Notes under the pieces: generated by a model
What the model was told of the DNA's origin: nothing
Seen by the model: the letters and a program-made list of their open reading frames with translations, nothing else
The model's database searches: none
Shown here: piece by piece, positions 52,376-61,298 of the stretch
Numbering within the stretch: position 1 is the first letter of the stretch
Layout: the number at the start of each line of letters is the position of its first letter
Source of the DNA: Rhodococcus qingshengii
GTDB lineage: Bacteria > Actinomycetota > Actinomycetes > Mycobacteriales > Mycobacteriaceae
Length of the DNA: 64,000 nucleotides
Direction: 5' to 3'
Assembly (NCBI RefSeq): GCF_021025955.1
Contig: NZ_JAJNCL010000001.1
Location: 186,001-250,000 of the forward strand
Program-made: the position numbers and the translations under genes

Positions 52376-52597
52376 ATGGCTAAGAAAGACGGGGCCATCG
52401 AGGTCGAAGGACGAGTAGTCGAGCCGCTGCCCAATGCGATGTTCCGCATTGAGCTCGAGAACGGCCACAAGGTCCTCGCTCATATCAGCGGAAAGATGCG
52501 TCAGCACTACATTCGCATCCTCCCGGAAGATCGCGTTGTCGTAGAGCTCTCGCCCTACGATTTGTCGCGCGGACGCATCGTTTACCGCTACAAGTAA
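52376..52597 (+). CDS. infA: translation initiation factor IF-1
   Basis: 73 residues from ATG 52376 (CGGAGGA just upstream). OB-fold protein [33 protein letters not shown] and [16 protein letters not shown]; full usual length. It occupies the 30S A site during initiation. First gene of infA-rpmJ-rpsM-rpsK-rpsD. Confidence 0.98.
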
Positions 52598-52687
52598 CGA
52601 ACTTCCCGGACCTGACCTGGGTCAGGGAGAAGTATGTCTGCTGCGGTTCATCGCGGCAGGCTGCGACAAAACAGGAGATCAGAAGAC

Positions 52688-52801
52688 GTGAAGGTTCAGC
52701 CGAGCGTCAAGAAGATCTGCGAGAAGTGCAAAGTGATTCGCCGTAACGGTCGAGTCATGGTGATCTGCGAGAACCTGCGTCACAAGCAGCGTCAGGGCTA
52801 G
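52688..52801 (+). CDS. rpmJ: ribosomal protein L36, zinc-binding form
   Basis: 37 residues from GTG 52688: [20 protein letters not shown], then [17 protein letters not shown]. CxxC, a third Cys and His form the zinc site. It is the smallest gene in the window. It sits 90 bp after infA, as in most bacteria. Confidence 0.97.
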   Translation: MKVQPSVKKICEKCKVIRRNGRVMVICENLRHKQRQG

Positions 52802-52918
52802 ATCTAGCTTTTCGAAGATCTGCTTGGCAACAAGCAAAGAAGACCTCCCAGTACCAGCCATTGTTGACGAGACCCCACGCGATCGTTCACCGATCGCCAA
52901 GGTCGGACAATGGTTCAC

Positions 52919-52938
52919 CCCCGGCACGGAGGCCGGGG
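52919..52938 (+). terminator. short GC hairpin between rpmJ and rpsM
   Basis: CCCCGGC/GCCGGGG (52919-52925 with 52932-52938, 6-nt loop) in the 250-bp spacer. It may be a weak terminator or attenuator; no T run. Confidence 0.4.
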
Positions 52939-53051
52939 CCCCACTGAGTTAGTTGATGAGATCATCTGCGCCTTCGGGCGTCGGTACTCGGCAAGAGGCA
53001 CAGGGGAAGGGCTGGGAGCAGACCTCCGCACACCGATAAGGAAATGCCACC

Positions 53052-53426
53052 ATGGCACGTCTCTCTGGTGTTGATCTTCCTCGCGAAAAGCGCATGGAGA
53101 TCGCACTGACATACATCTACGGCATCGGCCGTACCCGCTCCAAGGAAATCCTTGACGCCACCGGCGTCAGCCCGGATCTCCGGAGCAAGGACCTCTCGGA
53201 CGAGGACCTGGCAAAGCTCCGCGAGTACATCGAGGAGTCGCTCAAGGTCGAGGGTGACCTTCGCCGCGAGGTTCAGGCCGACATCCGTCGCAAGATCGAG
53301 ATCGGCTGCTACCAGGGCCTGCGCCACCGTCGTGGTCTGCCCGTGCGTGGTCAGCGCACCAAGACCAACGCCCGTACCCGTAAGGGTCCGAAGCGCACCA
53401 TTGCCGGCAAGAAGAAGGCGAAGTAA
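53052..53426 (+). CDS. rpsM: ribosomal protein S13
   Basis: 124 residues: [26 protein letters not shown] and the basic [23 protein letters not shown] tail that reaches the P-site tRNA. It lies in the 30S head. Its TAA shares a base with the rpsK ATG. Confidence 0.98.
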   Translation: MARLSGVDLPREKRMEIALTYIYGIGRTRSKEILDATGVSPDLRSKDLSDEDLAKLREYIEESLKVEGDLRREVQADIRRKIEIGCYQGLRHRRGLPVRGQRTKTNARTRKGPKRTIAGKKKAK

Positions 53427-53839
53427 TGCCCCCGAAGTCACGTAGCACCGGTCCGAAGAAGACCCAGAAGACGCGTCGCAGGGATAAGAAGAACATCCCG
53501 CACGGCGCCGCTCACATCAAGAGCACCTTCAACAACACCATCGTGTCCATCACCGACCCCGCCGGAAATGTCATTTCCTGGGCGTCTTCGGGACACGTCG
53601 GCTTCAAGGGTTCGCGTAAGTCGACCCCCTTCGCCGCTCAGCTTGCTGCTGAGAGCGCTGCCCGCAAGGCGCAGGAGCACGGTGTCAAGAAGGTTGACGT
53701 CTTCGTCAAGGGACCGGGATCCGGTCGCGAGACCGCAATCCGTTCCCTCCAGGCTGCTGGCCTCGAGGTCGGCACCATTTCCGATGTAACCCCCCAGCCG
53801 CACAACGGCTGCCGTCCGCCCAAGCGGCGTCGGGTATAG
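53426..53839 (+). CDS. rpsK: ribosomal protein S11
   Basis: 137 residues. Signature [27 protein letters not shown] and the C-terminal [18 protein letters not shown]. It lies on the 30S platform near the E site. Confidence 0.98.
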   Translation: MPPKSRSTGPKKTQKTRRRDKKNIPHGAAHIKSTFNNTIVSITDPAGNVISWASSGHVGFKGSRKSTPFAAQLAAESAARKAQEHGVKKVDVFVKGPGSGRETAIRSLQAAGLEVGTISDVTPQPHNGCRPPKRRRV

Positions 53840-53861
53840 CGGGAAGGATAGGTAGAAGAAA

Positions 53862-54467
53862 ATGGCACGTTATACCGGACCCATCACCCGCAAGTCGCGT
53901 CGTCTGCGCGTCGACCTCGTTGGAGGCGACCAGGCATTCGAGCGTCGCCCGTACCCGCCCGGACAGCACGGCCGCGCGCGTATCAAGGAGAGCGAGTACC
54001 TGCTCCAGCTGCAGGAGAAGCAGAAGGCTCGCTTCACCTACGGCGTCATGGAGAAGCAGTTCCGCCTGTACTACAAGGAGGCGAACAACCGCCCCGGCAA
54101 GACCGGTGAGAACCTGCTTCGCATCCTCGAGTCGCGTCTCGACAATGTCGTGTACCGCGCAGGCCTCGCTCGCACGCGCCGTCAGGCACGTCAGCTGGTC
54201 ACGCACGGTCACCTTCTCGTGAACAACAAGAAGGTCGACATCCCGAGCTACCGCGTCTCGCAGTACGACATCATCGATGTCAAGGAGAAGTCGCTCTCCA
54301 CGCTTCCGTTCCAGGTTGCGCGTGAGACCGTCGGCGATCGCCCGGTTCCCGGGTGGCTGCAGGTTGTCGGCTCGCGTCTGCGGATCCTGGTTCACCAGCT
54401 TCCCGAGCGCGCGCAGATCGACATCGCTCTGCAGGAACAGCTCATCGTCGAGTACTACTCGAAGTAA
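53862..54467 (+). CDS. rpsD: ribosomal protein S4
   Basis: 201 residues, a zinc-free form (no N-terminal Cys cluster). The S4 RNA-binding domain is at LESRLDNVVYRAGLARTRRQARQLVTHGH. It is a primary 16S binder and repressor of the alpha operon in some bacteria. Followed closely by a very strong hairpin. Confidence 0.97.
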   Translation: MARYTGPITRKSRRLRVDLVGGDQAFERRPYPPGQHGRARIKESEYLLQLQEKQKARFTYGVMEKQFRLYYKEANNRPGKTGENLLRILESRLDNVVYRAGLARTRRQARQLVTHGHLLVNNKKVDIPSYRVSQYDIIDVKEKSLSTLPFQVARETVGDRPVPGWLQVVGSRLRILVHQLPERAQIDIALQEQLIVEYYSK

Positions 54468-54478
54468 GGTGCTCCGCA

Positions 54479-54526
54479 CCCCGTGAGTGGTTGAGGAGTC
54501 TCCGGACTCCTCAACCACTCACGGGG
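54479..54526 (+). terminator. 22-bp perfect hairpin between rpsD and rpoA
   Basis: Arms 54479-54500 and 54505-54526 are perfectly complementary with loop TCCG, starting 12 nt after the rpsD stop. It is 62 nt before rpoA. There is no T run. It could terminate, attenuate or mark an RNA-processing site. Confidence 0.75.
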
Positions 54527-54587
54527 CCGCAGGCCCTTTCCCATCGTGGGCGTCAAATAGTGGACGTCCGTACAGGAGGAAATACCA

Positions 54588-55649
54588 ATGCTCATTTCTC
54601 AGCGACCCACGCTGACCGAAGAGGTCATCGCTGATAACCGCTCGAAGTTCGTCATCGAGCCCCTGGAGCCAGGTTTCGGGTACACGCTCGGCAATTCGCT
54701 GCGCCGCACGCTGCTCTCGTCGATCCCCGGCGCTGCTGTCACCAGCATCCGTATCGACGGCGTTCTCCACGAGTTCACCACCGTCCCGGGCGTGAAGGAA
54801 GATGTCACCGACATCATCCTGAACCTCAAGGGCCTCGTCGTGAACTCCGAAGAGGACGAGCCGGTCACCATGTACGTCCGCAAGCAGGGCCCCGGCGCTG
54901 TTACCGCAGGCGACATCGTGCCCCCGGCAGGCGTCACCGTGAACAACCCTGATCTGCACATCGCCACCCTGAACGACAAGGGAAAGCTGGAGATCGAGCT
55001 CGTTGTCGAGCGCGGTCGCGGCTATGTCCCCGCCGTCCAGAACAAGGCGTCCGGCGCAGAGATCGGCCGTATCCCGGTCGACTCGATCTACTCGCCGGTG
55101 CTCAAGGTCACCTACAAGGTGGAGGCCACTCGCGTCGAACAGCGCACCGACTTCGATCGGCTCGTTCTCGACGTGGAAACGAAGAACTCCATCACCGCAC
55201 GGGACGCGCTCGCTTCTGCGGGCAAGACCCTGGTTGAGCTCTTCGGCCTGGCCCGTGAGCTGAACGTCGAAGCAGAAGGAATCGAGATCGGACCCTCGCC
55301 CGCCGAGGCCGATCACATCGCTTCCTTCGGACTCCCCATCGAGGATCTGGACCTCACGGTCCGCTCCTACAACTGCCTCAAGCGCGAAGGTGTTCACACC
55401 GTCGGTGAGCTTGTCGGCCGTACCGAGTCCGATCTGCTCGACATCCGCAACTTCGGACAGAAGTCCATCGACGAGGTCAAGGTCAAGCTGCATTCGCTCG
55501 GCCTGTCCCTCAAGGACAGCCCCGCATCCTTCGATCCCACCACCGTTGCCGGCTATGACGCCGCCACCGGAACGTGGAGTGACACTGATGCCGGTTCCTT
55601 CGGCGATGCCGAGGGTACCGAGGACTACGCCGAGACCGAACAGCTGTAG
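54588..55649 (+). CDS. rpoA: RNA polymerase alpha subunit
   Basis: 353 residues with AGGAGG before ATG 54588. The N-terminal dimer domain is clear ([29 protein letters not shown]), as is the C-terminal DNA-binding domain ([40 protein letters not shown]), with an acidic tail. Core enzyme subunit. Confidence 0.98.
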   Translation: MLISQRPTLTEEVIADNRSKFVIEPLEPGFGYTLGNSLRRTLLSSIPGAAVTSIRIDGVLHEFTTVPGVKEDVTDIILNLKGLVVNSEEDEPVTMYVRKQGPGAVTAGDIVPPAGVTVNNPDLHIATLNDKGKLEIELVVERGRGYVPAVQNKASGAEIGRIPVDSIYSPVLKVTYKVEATRVEQRTDFDRLVLDVETKNSITARDALASAGKTLVELFGLARELNVEAEGIEIGPSPAEADHIASFGLPIEDLDLTVRSYNCLKREGVHTVGELVGRTESDLLDIRNFGQKSIDEVKVKLHSLGLSLKDSPASFDPTTVAGYDAATGTWSDTDAGSFGDAEGTEDYAETEQL

Positions 55650-55678
55650 CAGCTCAGGTCCTTTACTAGGAGATCATC

Positions 55679-56236
55679 ATGCCCAAGCCCAAGAAGGGTG
55701 CCCGCTTCGGCGGGTCGGCTTCCCACCAGAAGGCGATTTTCGCCAATCTGGCTACCGCGCTCTTCGAGCACGGTCGTATCACCACCACCGAGTCCAAGGC
55801 CAAGGCACTGCGCCCCTACGCCGAGAAGCTCGTCACGCACGCAAAGGCCGGCACGCTGGCTCACCGTCGTGAGGTGCTGAAGGTCATCCGTAACAAGGAT
55901 GTCGTTCACACCCTGTTCGCCGAGATCGGCCCGTTCTACGCGGACCGTAACGGTGGATACACCCGCATCATCAAGACGATCCCCCGCAAGGGTGATAACG
56001 CTCCGATGGCAATCATCGAGCTCGTCAAGGAAAAGACCGTCACCTCCGAGGCTGATCGTGCTCGTCGCGTCAAGTCCTCGCAGGAAGCTCCCGCCGCAGA
56101 GAACGTCGTCGAGGCCGTAGCGGCCGACGCGACCGAAGCTGAGGTCGAGAACGCTGACGCAGTCGTCGAGGCCATCGAGGACGAGACCGCAACTGCGGCC
56201 GACGCTCCCGAGGCCGAAGAGGCCAAGAAGGACTAG
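55679..56236 (+). CDS. rplQ: ribosomal protein L17
   Basis: 185 residues. The conserved first 115 or so ([38 protein letters not shown]) is followed by an Ala/Glu/Asp-rich extension of about 65 residues, longer than the E. coli protein and typical of actinobacteria. It lies by the tunnel exit. Confidence 0.97.
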   Translation: MPKPKKGARFGGSASHQKAIFANLATALFEHGRITTTESKAKALRPYAEKLVTHAKAGTLAHRREVLKVIRNKDVVHTLFAEIGPFYADRNGGYTRIIKTIPRKGDNAPMAIIELVKEKTVTSEADRARRVKSSQEAPAAENVVEAVAADATEAEVENADAVVEAIEDETATAADAPEAEEAKKD

Positions 56237-56242
56237 TTTCCC

Positions 56243-57127
56243 TTGGTTTCGGCACATGCTGAATCGAACGAGCCCGCCGCCCCCCTCGGGGACGGCGGGC
56301 TCGTTCGATTGCGGCTCGACATCTCGTACGACGGCACCGACTTCTCGGGTTGGGCCCGTCAGACCGACCTGCGCACTGTGTGCGGCGAGATCGAAGACAA
56401 GTTGGGTACGGTGTTACGGCAACCGGTTCAGCTCACTGTTGCCGGTCGAACCGACGCGGGTGTCCACGCGACCGGGCAGGTAGCGCACGTCGACGTCCCG
56501 GGCGAGTTGCTCCCGGACGACCCTTCGCGACTTGTGCGCAGGCTCGCACGATTCTTGCCCAAGGACGTTCGGGTCAAACAGATCTCGGTGGTTCCCGGTG
56601 AGTTCGACGCGCGCTTCTCGGCGATGCGACGCTATTACGAGTACCGGGTGACCAACGCGGCATTCGGCGTGGAACCCCTGCGCGCACGCGATACCGTGTC
56701 GTACCCCAAACCACTCGATCTCGGCGCGATGCAGGAAGCGTCGAATCGGCTTCTTGGTCTTCACAACTTCGCGGCATTCTGCAAGCGTCGAGAAGGTGCC
56801 ACGACGGTGCGAGAGCTGCAACGTTTCGACTGGGCACAAGAGGGCACGGTATTCACGGCCTACGTGAATGCTGACGCATTCTGCTGGTCGATGGTTCGGA
56901 GTCTTGTAGGCGCCGTCCTCTCTGTCGGTGAGGGACGGCGCACCGCCGACTGGGTGGCAGGTTTGCTCGACGAAACTTCGCGGTCCAGTTCCATCCTCGT
57001 TGCGCCGGCGCACGGACTTTCGTTGGTTCGCGTGGACTACCCTGACTACTCGGAACTGGCTGCCCGCAACGCGATTACCCGTGAGACCCGCGAGATTCCG
57101 TCTTCGGGTGGATGCTGCGGCGACTGA
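56243..57127 (+). CDS. truA: tRNA pseudouridine(38-40) synthase
   Basis: 294 residues from TTG 56243, 6 bp after rplQ. Conserved sequence starts at [19 protein letters not shown]; the catalytic Asp71 is in [16 protein letters not shown]. It makes pseudouridine at 38-40 of the tRNA anticodon arm. The 20 residues before the conserved core are coded by a terminator-like hairpin, so the true start could lie nearer 56306. The rpoA-rplQ-truA order is the actinobacterial norm. Confidence 0.93.
   Translation: MVSAHAESNEPAAPLGDGGLVRLRLDISYDGTDFSGWARQTDLRTVCGEIEDKLGTVLRQPVQLTVAGRTDAGVHATGQVAHVDVPGELLPDDPSRLVRRLARFLPKDVRVKQISVVPGEFDARFSAMRRYYEYRVTNAAFGVEPLRARDTVSYPKPLDLGAMQEASNRLLGLHNFAAFCKRREGATTVRELQRFDWAQEGTVFTAYVNADAFCWSMVRSLVGAVLSVGEGRRTADWVAGLLDETSRSSSILVAPAHGLSLVRVDYPDYSELAARNAITRETREIPSSGGCCGD
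56262..56310 (+). terminator. 23-bp hairpin after rplQ, inside the start of truA
   Basis: Arms 56262-56284 and 56288-56310 pair with a single mismatch and a CTC loop, starting 26 nt after the rplQ stop. If truA begins at TTG 56243 the hairpin covers codons 7-23 of that gene. Confidence 0.7.
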
Positions 57128-57199
57128 CATCGGTCAGGGGCGTGTAGCTGGAGGCGAGGCGTTCGGTTTTCCCTCGGGCCTTTTGTCTGGTTTCCTTAA

Positions 57200-58108
57200 G
57201 TGATGAACGCTGCGAGGCCTCGACGAGAACTTTCACTCATATCGGTAGTAGTTCCTACATTCAATGCGGTCGATCTCATCGGTGAACAGTTGGATGCATT
57301 GGCGGAGCAGGACTATGACGGGGATTTCGAGGTGTTGGTCAGCGATAACGGTTCAACCGACGGGCTCCGTAGTTTTGTCGAGTCTCATCCGCTGAAGGAA
57401 CGACTGCGGCTGAAATGGGTAGACGCGTCGGCATTGAAAGGTGTGTCTTACGCCCGGAATGCTGGCGTAGCGTATGCACGAGGAGAATTTATCGCCTTCT
57501 GTGATGCAGACGATCGTGTGCACTCTAGCTGGCTACGTTCGCTGGCTCATGCGGCGGCGAGGTGTGATCTAGTGAGCGGAGCGTTGGAGACGGCCACTAT
57601 CAACTCACCAGAAGTTAATCGCTGGCGTGAGTTCATCGCGACCGCGACTCCCCATTCGTACGCCACATTTCTCCCCTATGCTTTTGGCTGCAATTTCGGC
57701 GTGTGGAAACTCGCGTACGAGACAGTCGGCGGCTGCGACGAATCGCTGCCTACCGGTGGAGGTGATGATGTCGATTTCTCTTGGCGACTGCAATTGGCCG
57801 GTATGACACTCGTCCACGAGATGGACGCCATCGTTGCCTATCGCCTCCGTCCAGATTTGCGTGGGACATGGCGGCAACTTCATAACTACGGCGTGGCAGG
57901 CGCGGGGTTACACAAGAAGTACAGCAGGCTCGGTTTCGCGAGGTCGACTCCGCGTGCAGTCGCAATCGAAGTCGCGGTGTTGATGCTCTTGAGCCCACTA
58001 CTTCCACAATTCGTCACCCGCATGCCGCGAGGAAAGTGGATCACACACGCAGGATTCTTCGTCGGCAAATTAAGAGGTAGCATCCGATACCGTACTTTCT
58101 ACGTGTGA
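57200..58108 (+). CDS. family 2 glycosyltransferase
   Basis: 302 residues from GTG 57200 (ATG one codon on); no ribosome site is seen. GT-A signs: SVVVPTFNAVDLI, VLVSDNGSTDGL, metal motif DADD (102-105) and GGGDDVDFSWRL near the acceptor site. Near the C-terminus AVAIEVAVLMLLSPLLP is hydrophobic and may bind the membrane. GC content looks lower than in the flanking genes, hinting at transfer. It resembles the enzyme at 32507-33361 only at family level. Acceptor unknown; envelope glycan or lipid is likely. Confidence 0.85.
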   Translation: MMNAARPRRELSLISVVVPTFNAVDLIGEQLDALAEQDYDGDFEVLVSDNGSTDGLRSFVESHPLKERLRLKWVDASALKGVSYARNAGVAYARGEFIAFCDADDRVHSSWLRSLAHAAARCDLVSGALETATINSPEVNRWREFIATATPHSYATFLPYAFGCNFGVWKLAYETVGGCDESLPTGGGDDVDFSWRLQLAGMTLVHEMDAIVAYRLRPDLRGTWRQLHNYGVAGAGLHKKYSRLGFARSTPRAVAIEVAVLMLLSPLLPQFVTRMPRGKWITHAGFFVGKLRGSIRYRTFYV

Positions 58109-58164
58109 AGGCGAAATTGAGGGCGCTTTGAGGAGAATTGCCGATCACCTTTAGAGTTAACTAA

Positions 58165-58212
58165 CGCACACATAGATGCGCAAGTCTTCAATGCTTCTCA
58201 TCTATGTGTGCG
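58165..58212. terminator. 14-bp hairpin after the glycosyltransferase
   Basis: CGCACACATAGATG (58165-58178) and its perfect complement (58199-58212) flank a 20-nt loop, 56 nt after the stop. It is a possible terminator; the AT-containing stem and long loop differ from the GC-rich terminators elsewhere. Confidence 0.5.
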
Positions 58213-58862
58213 CGCGGTATAAAGAGCCGATTATCACTTGAGATACACGGGAGATGCGTATATCTTCGCGGGTGTTAATCCGGGTGGTCTGCTTCCGTTG
58301 CGGAAAATCGAAGTAACACGCATGGGTGTATTCGATCTGTCCGTACACAGGGACGGTGACGAGAATGCGCGGCATTCGGACATAATCGCATAAAACGGAA
58401 TGATCGTTATCTTTTCTCGGAGCTCGCACCGGGGTGGTGGGAAATAGGTGTTCGTCGAATCAGGCTGAACCGTACGGTCGTTTGCCCACCCGACGATGGC
58501 GACCCGCGTCTATCATTCAGAGTTGTTCCTTTGCCGAAGATTGCAATCGCCGCTCTCGCTGAAAGCTTGCGGAGAACCTGCGATGACCGTTAGATGCCAA
58601 TCTTTCGAACGCGCGACGGAAACCTATGGTCGTCGTCGACGACGCTCGCAGTTCGTTCAAGGCGCACCGGAAGCGGCGGTCTAGACGGTGTTGTCGCATG
58701 GCAAAGCCTTCGGCGCTTCTATGTCAGCTCCCTCGTCTTCTCTAGCACGTCGGTCAAGACAGTGCTAAAACGGCTTGGACGCGCGAGTGTATTGGACGAG
58801 CGAATCCGCGATGCCATTGATGCGGCGTTGAGTCGGGACCGACTCCGGAGGGGACGAGACCG

Positions 58863-58892
58863 GCCACCGCACAGGTTTTGGTGAGCGGTGGC
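58863..58892 (-). terminator. short hairpin after the acyl-CoA dehydrogenase gene
   Basis: GCCACCGC/GCGGTGGC (58863-58870 with 58885-58892) lies about 30 nt past the stop on the minus strand. Confidence 0.5.
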
Positions 58893-58923
58893 GGGTTTGG
58901 GCGACATTGCTGCAGGTGGGCGG

Positions 58924-60066
58924 CTATCCCGCCAGTTGGCGCGCGATGACCAGTCGCTGAATCTGGTTGGTGCCCTCGAAGATCTGCGTGATCTTGGCCT
59001 CGCGCATGTAGCGCTCGACGGGGAAGTCCTGGGTGTATCCGTACCCACCGAATACCTGAACGGCGTCGGTGGTGACCTTCATTGCCGCGTCGGTGGCAAC
59101 AAGCTTTGCGACGCTGGCATTGCGCGAATACGGCACTCCGGCGTCGCGGCGGCGGGCAGCATCGAGGTAGGTGGCGCGAGCGGAGTCAACTGCGGCAGCC
59201 ATGTCTGCGAGCACGAATCCGAGTCCCTGGTGATCGATGATCCGCTTGCCGAATGCCTTGCGCTCCTTCGCGTAAGCGACCGCGTCGTCGAGCGCGCCCT
59301 GAGCGATTCCGACGGCAACAGCAGCGATTCCGAGTCGACCGGAGTCGAGCGCGCTGAAGGCGATCGGGAGCCCCTGACCGCGCTGGCCGATCAATCGCTC
59401 GTCAGGAATGAAGGCATCGTCGTAGTTCGCGGAGGCAGTGGGGACCGCGCGTAGCCCCATCTTCTCTTCGGGTTTGCCGAAGCTGAGGCCCTCGGTGTCC
59501 TTGTCCACCAGGAGGCAGGAGACGCCGCGTGAGCCGTCGTCACTGGTGCGGGCGAAGAGGTTGTAGAAGTCCGCCTTGCCGCCGTTGGTGATCCAGGCTT
59601 TCGAGCCGTTGACGCGGTAACCACCTTCGGTGGGCGTCGCCTTGCACGACAACGCGGCGGCGTCGGATCCGGCCTGCGCTTCGGAGAGGCTGTATGCGCC
59701 GATGGTGTTGCCGCCCAGCATGTCCGGAAGCCAGCGGTTCTTCTGTTCGTCGGTGCCGAAGGTGAACAGCGGGAAGCATGACAGGCTGTGGACGCTTACT
59801 GCCACCGCAACCGCGGCCCAGCGCGAGGCGATCTCTTCGAGGACTTGGAGGTAGACCTCGTACGGCTGATCGCCGCCACCGAACTCCTCGGGATACGGAA
59901 GGCTCAGTAGGCCTGCCTGTCCGAGTGCAGGGAACACTCCGTCGGGATACTTCTCGGCCTTCTCGTATTCGTTGACCTTGGGCGCGAGTACCTTGTCCGC
60001 GACATCACGCGTCAGTTCGATGAGATCGCGAGCTTCTTGGCTGGGCATCAGGCGTTCGACGGGCAC
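58924..60066 (-). CDS. acyl-CoA dehydrogenase
   Basis: 380 residues from GTG 60066 (GGAG upstream). FAD- and substrate-binding motifs AYSLSEAQAGSD and WITNGG, and the C-terminal IFEGTNQIQ with catalytic base Glu364, match the short/medium-chain family. It oxidises acyl-CoA to the trans-2-enoyl form, feeding electrons to ETF. It is divergent from a TetR gene with an operator between them, so it is probably the regulator's target. Chain length cannot be read. Confidence 0.92.
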   Translation of the reverse strand: MPVERLMPSQEARDLIELTRDVADKVLAPKVNEYEKAEKYPDGVFPALGQAGLLSLPYPEEFGGGDQPYEVYLQVLEEIASRWAAVAVAVSVHSLSCFPLFTFGTDEQKNRWLPDMLGGNTIGAYSLSEAQAGSDAAALSCKATPTEGGYRVNGSKAWITNGGKADFYNLFARTSDDGSRGVSCLLVDKDTEGLSFGKPEEKMGLRAVPTASANYDDAFIPDERLIGQRGQGLPIAFSALDSGRLGIAAVAVGIAQGALDDAVAYAKERKAFGKRIIDHQGLGFVLADMAAAVDSARATYLDAARRRDAGVPYSRNASVAKLVATDAAMKVTTDAVQVFGGYGYTQDFPVERYMREAKITQIFEGTNQIQRLVIARQLAG

Positions 60067-60087
60067 GGTCGGCTCCTAGCTAGGCAG

Positions 60088-60115
60088 TAGTACTGAGAAC
60101 GATACTGCAGTACTA
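60088..60115. promoter_or_regulatory. TetR-type operator between the acyl-CoA dehydrogenase and its regulator
   Basis: TAGTACTG (60088-60095) and CAGTACTA (60108-60115) form an 8-bp inverted repeat with a 12-nt spacer. It overlaps TACTAT (60111-60116), a likely -10 box 7 nt before the regulator ATG, so binding would shut off the regulator and probably the divergent gene. Confidence 0.65.
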
Positions 60116-60123
60116 TCTTGCGT

Positions 60124-60702
60124 ATGGCAAGGCTGGTTCGCAAGACGACTGCGCGCAGGGCGGAACTGTTCGATCAGTTGGTCGAACTGTTCCTGAGCGA
60201 GGGTTTCGCCCACCTCACGCTCGACGAGATCGCAGCTCGTCTGCACTGCTCCAAGAGCACCTTGTACACAGTCGCGGCCGGCAAGGAGGACCTGGTGCGG
60301 GCGGTGACGGTTCACTTCTTCCGTGCGGCGACCGATGCGGTGGAGAGTGCCGTGGCTGCAGAGGCGACACCGACTCGTCGAGTCGCGGTCTATCTCGAAG
60401 CAGTCGGTGATCAGTTGTCCGCGGCCTCCCGTCAATTCATGGAAGACCTGTCTGAATCGGTGTCGGCGAACCAGGTTTACGAAAAGAACACGTCGATCGC
60501 CGCGCATCGTGTGAGAGCACTGATCGTCGAGGGGGTGGATTCGGGCGCATTCCGGCAGGTACACGCGGCATTTGTTGCCGACGCGGCCGCGGCGACGATG
60601 GTTCGGATCCAGCAACGCGCGGTCTATCGGGCAACGGGATTGGACGATGCCGGCGCGTATCGGGAATTGGCCGCACTCATCACGGACGGGATCACTGCGT
60701 GA
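60124..60702 (+). CDS. TetR-family transcriptional regulator
   Basis: 192 residues from ATG 60124 (TTG 60118 would add two). The HTH is at about 34-57 (LDEIAARLHCSKSTLYTVAAGKEDLV), followed by a helical ligand domain. With the palindrome upstream and the divergent acyl-CoA dehydrogenase it probably senses an acyl-CoA or fatty acid and represses both genes. The spacing suggests a leaderless mRNA. Confidence 0.9.
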   Translation: MARLVRKTTARRAELFDQLVELFLSEGFAHLTLDEIAARLHCSKSTLYTVAAGKEDLVRAVTVHFFRAATDAVESAVAAEATPTRRVAVYLEAVGDQLSAASRQFMEDLSESVSANQVYEKNTSIAAHRVRALIVEGVDSGAFRQVHAAFVADAAAATMVRIQQRAVYRATGLDDAGAYRELAALITDGITA

Positions 60703-60718
60703 GAGGTCGCTAGCATCG

Positions 60719-61282
60719 ATGTTCATGGCACCTTTGAACGTCGAAGTCATCGTAGGTTCGGTCCGCGAAGGGCGAATAGGACGAGCAGTGGCGGATTGGT
60801 TTGTCGAGCGCACAACCACGAACCCGTCGTGGAACGTGTCGGTGATCGACCTCCGAGAGCTGTCGTTGCCCCAGGATTTCTCGGATTCACCTGCCACGGA
60901 GGTTTTCCGCAAGCGAATCGATCGGGCCGACGCTGTTGTTGCCGTGACCTCCGAATACAACCACGGGTACCCGGCTGCCCTCAAGACCGCATTCGATTCC
61001 GTGAAGCACGAGTGGCGGGCCAAGCCGATCGGCTTCGTGTCCTACGGCGGGATTTCAGGTGGTGTTCGGGCCGTCGAGCAGCTGAGGCAAGTAGTGGCGG
61101 AGCTGCACATGGTCTCGGTGCGTCAAAGCGTGACCATTCACCGGGTACATAAGCAATTCGGACACGAGCTGTACGGCATCGATCCAATTGCGATCGATGC
61201 GACCGAGAAGATGATTCGTGAATTGCATTGGTGGGGGAGCGGATTGCATACGCAGCGTGCGAGTGACCCATACCCCGGCTGA
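60719..61282 (+). CDS. NADPH-dependent FMN reductase family flavoprotein
   Basis: 187 residues from ATG 60719; a second ATG at 60725 may be the true start, as TAGCAT (60711-60716) could be a -10 box. The flavodoxin-like phosphate loop GSVREGRIG and the flavin-contact SEYNHGYPAALKTAFDSV are clear. It reduces FMN, quinones or azo compounds with NADPH. It lies 16 bp after the TetR gene and may share its transcript. Confidence 0.85.
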   Translation: MFMAPLNVEVIVGSVREGRIGRAVADWFVERTTTNPSWNVSVIDLRELSLPQDFSDSPATEVFRKRIDRADAVVAVTSEYNHGYPAALKTAFDSVKHEWRAKPIGFVSYGGISGGVRAVEQLRQVVAELHMVSVRQSVTIHRVHKQFGHELYGIDPIAIDATEKMIRELHWWGSGLHTQRASDPYPG

Positions 61283-61298
61283 TCGGGAACCTACGCGA

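Larger units (their letters stand above)
58109..58923. other. 815-bp region without a convincing gene
   Basis: It holds a 14-bp hairpin (58165-58212) and a small hairpin near the acyl-CoA dehydrogenase stop (58863-58892). Short open frames (about 58202-58429 minus, 58496-58684 plus, 58594-58884 plus) have no family features, no ribosome sites and atypical composition. It may be a remnant of inserted DNA. Confidence 0.5.

Noticed and set aside
58202-58684. Two small open frames (75 and 62 codons) in the gene-poor region
   Set aside because: No ribosome sites, no conserved motifs and poor codon use; could not be supported as genes.
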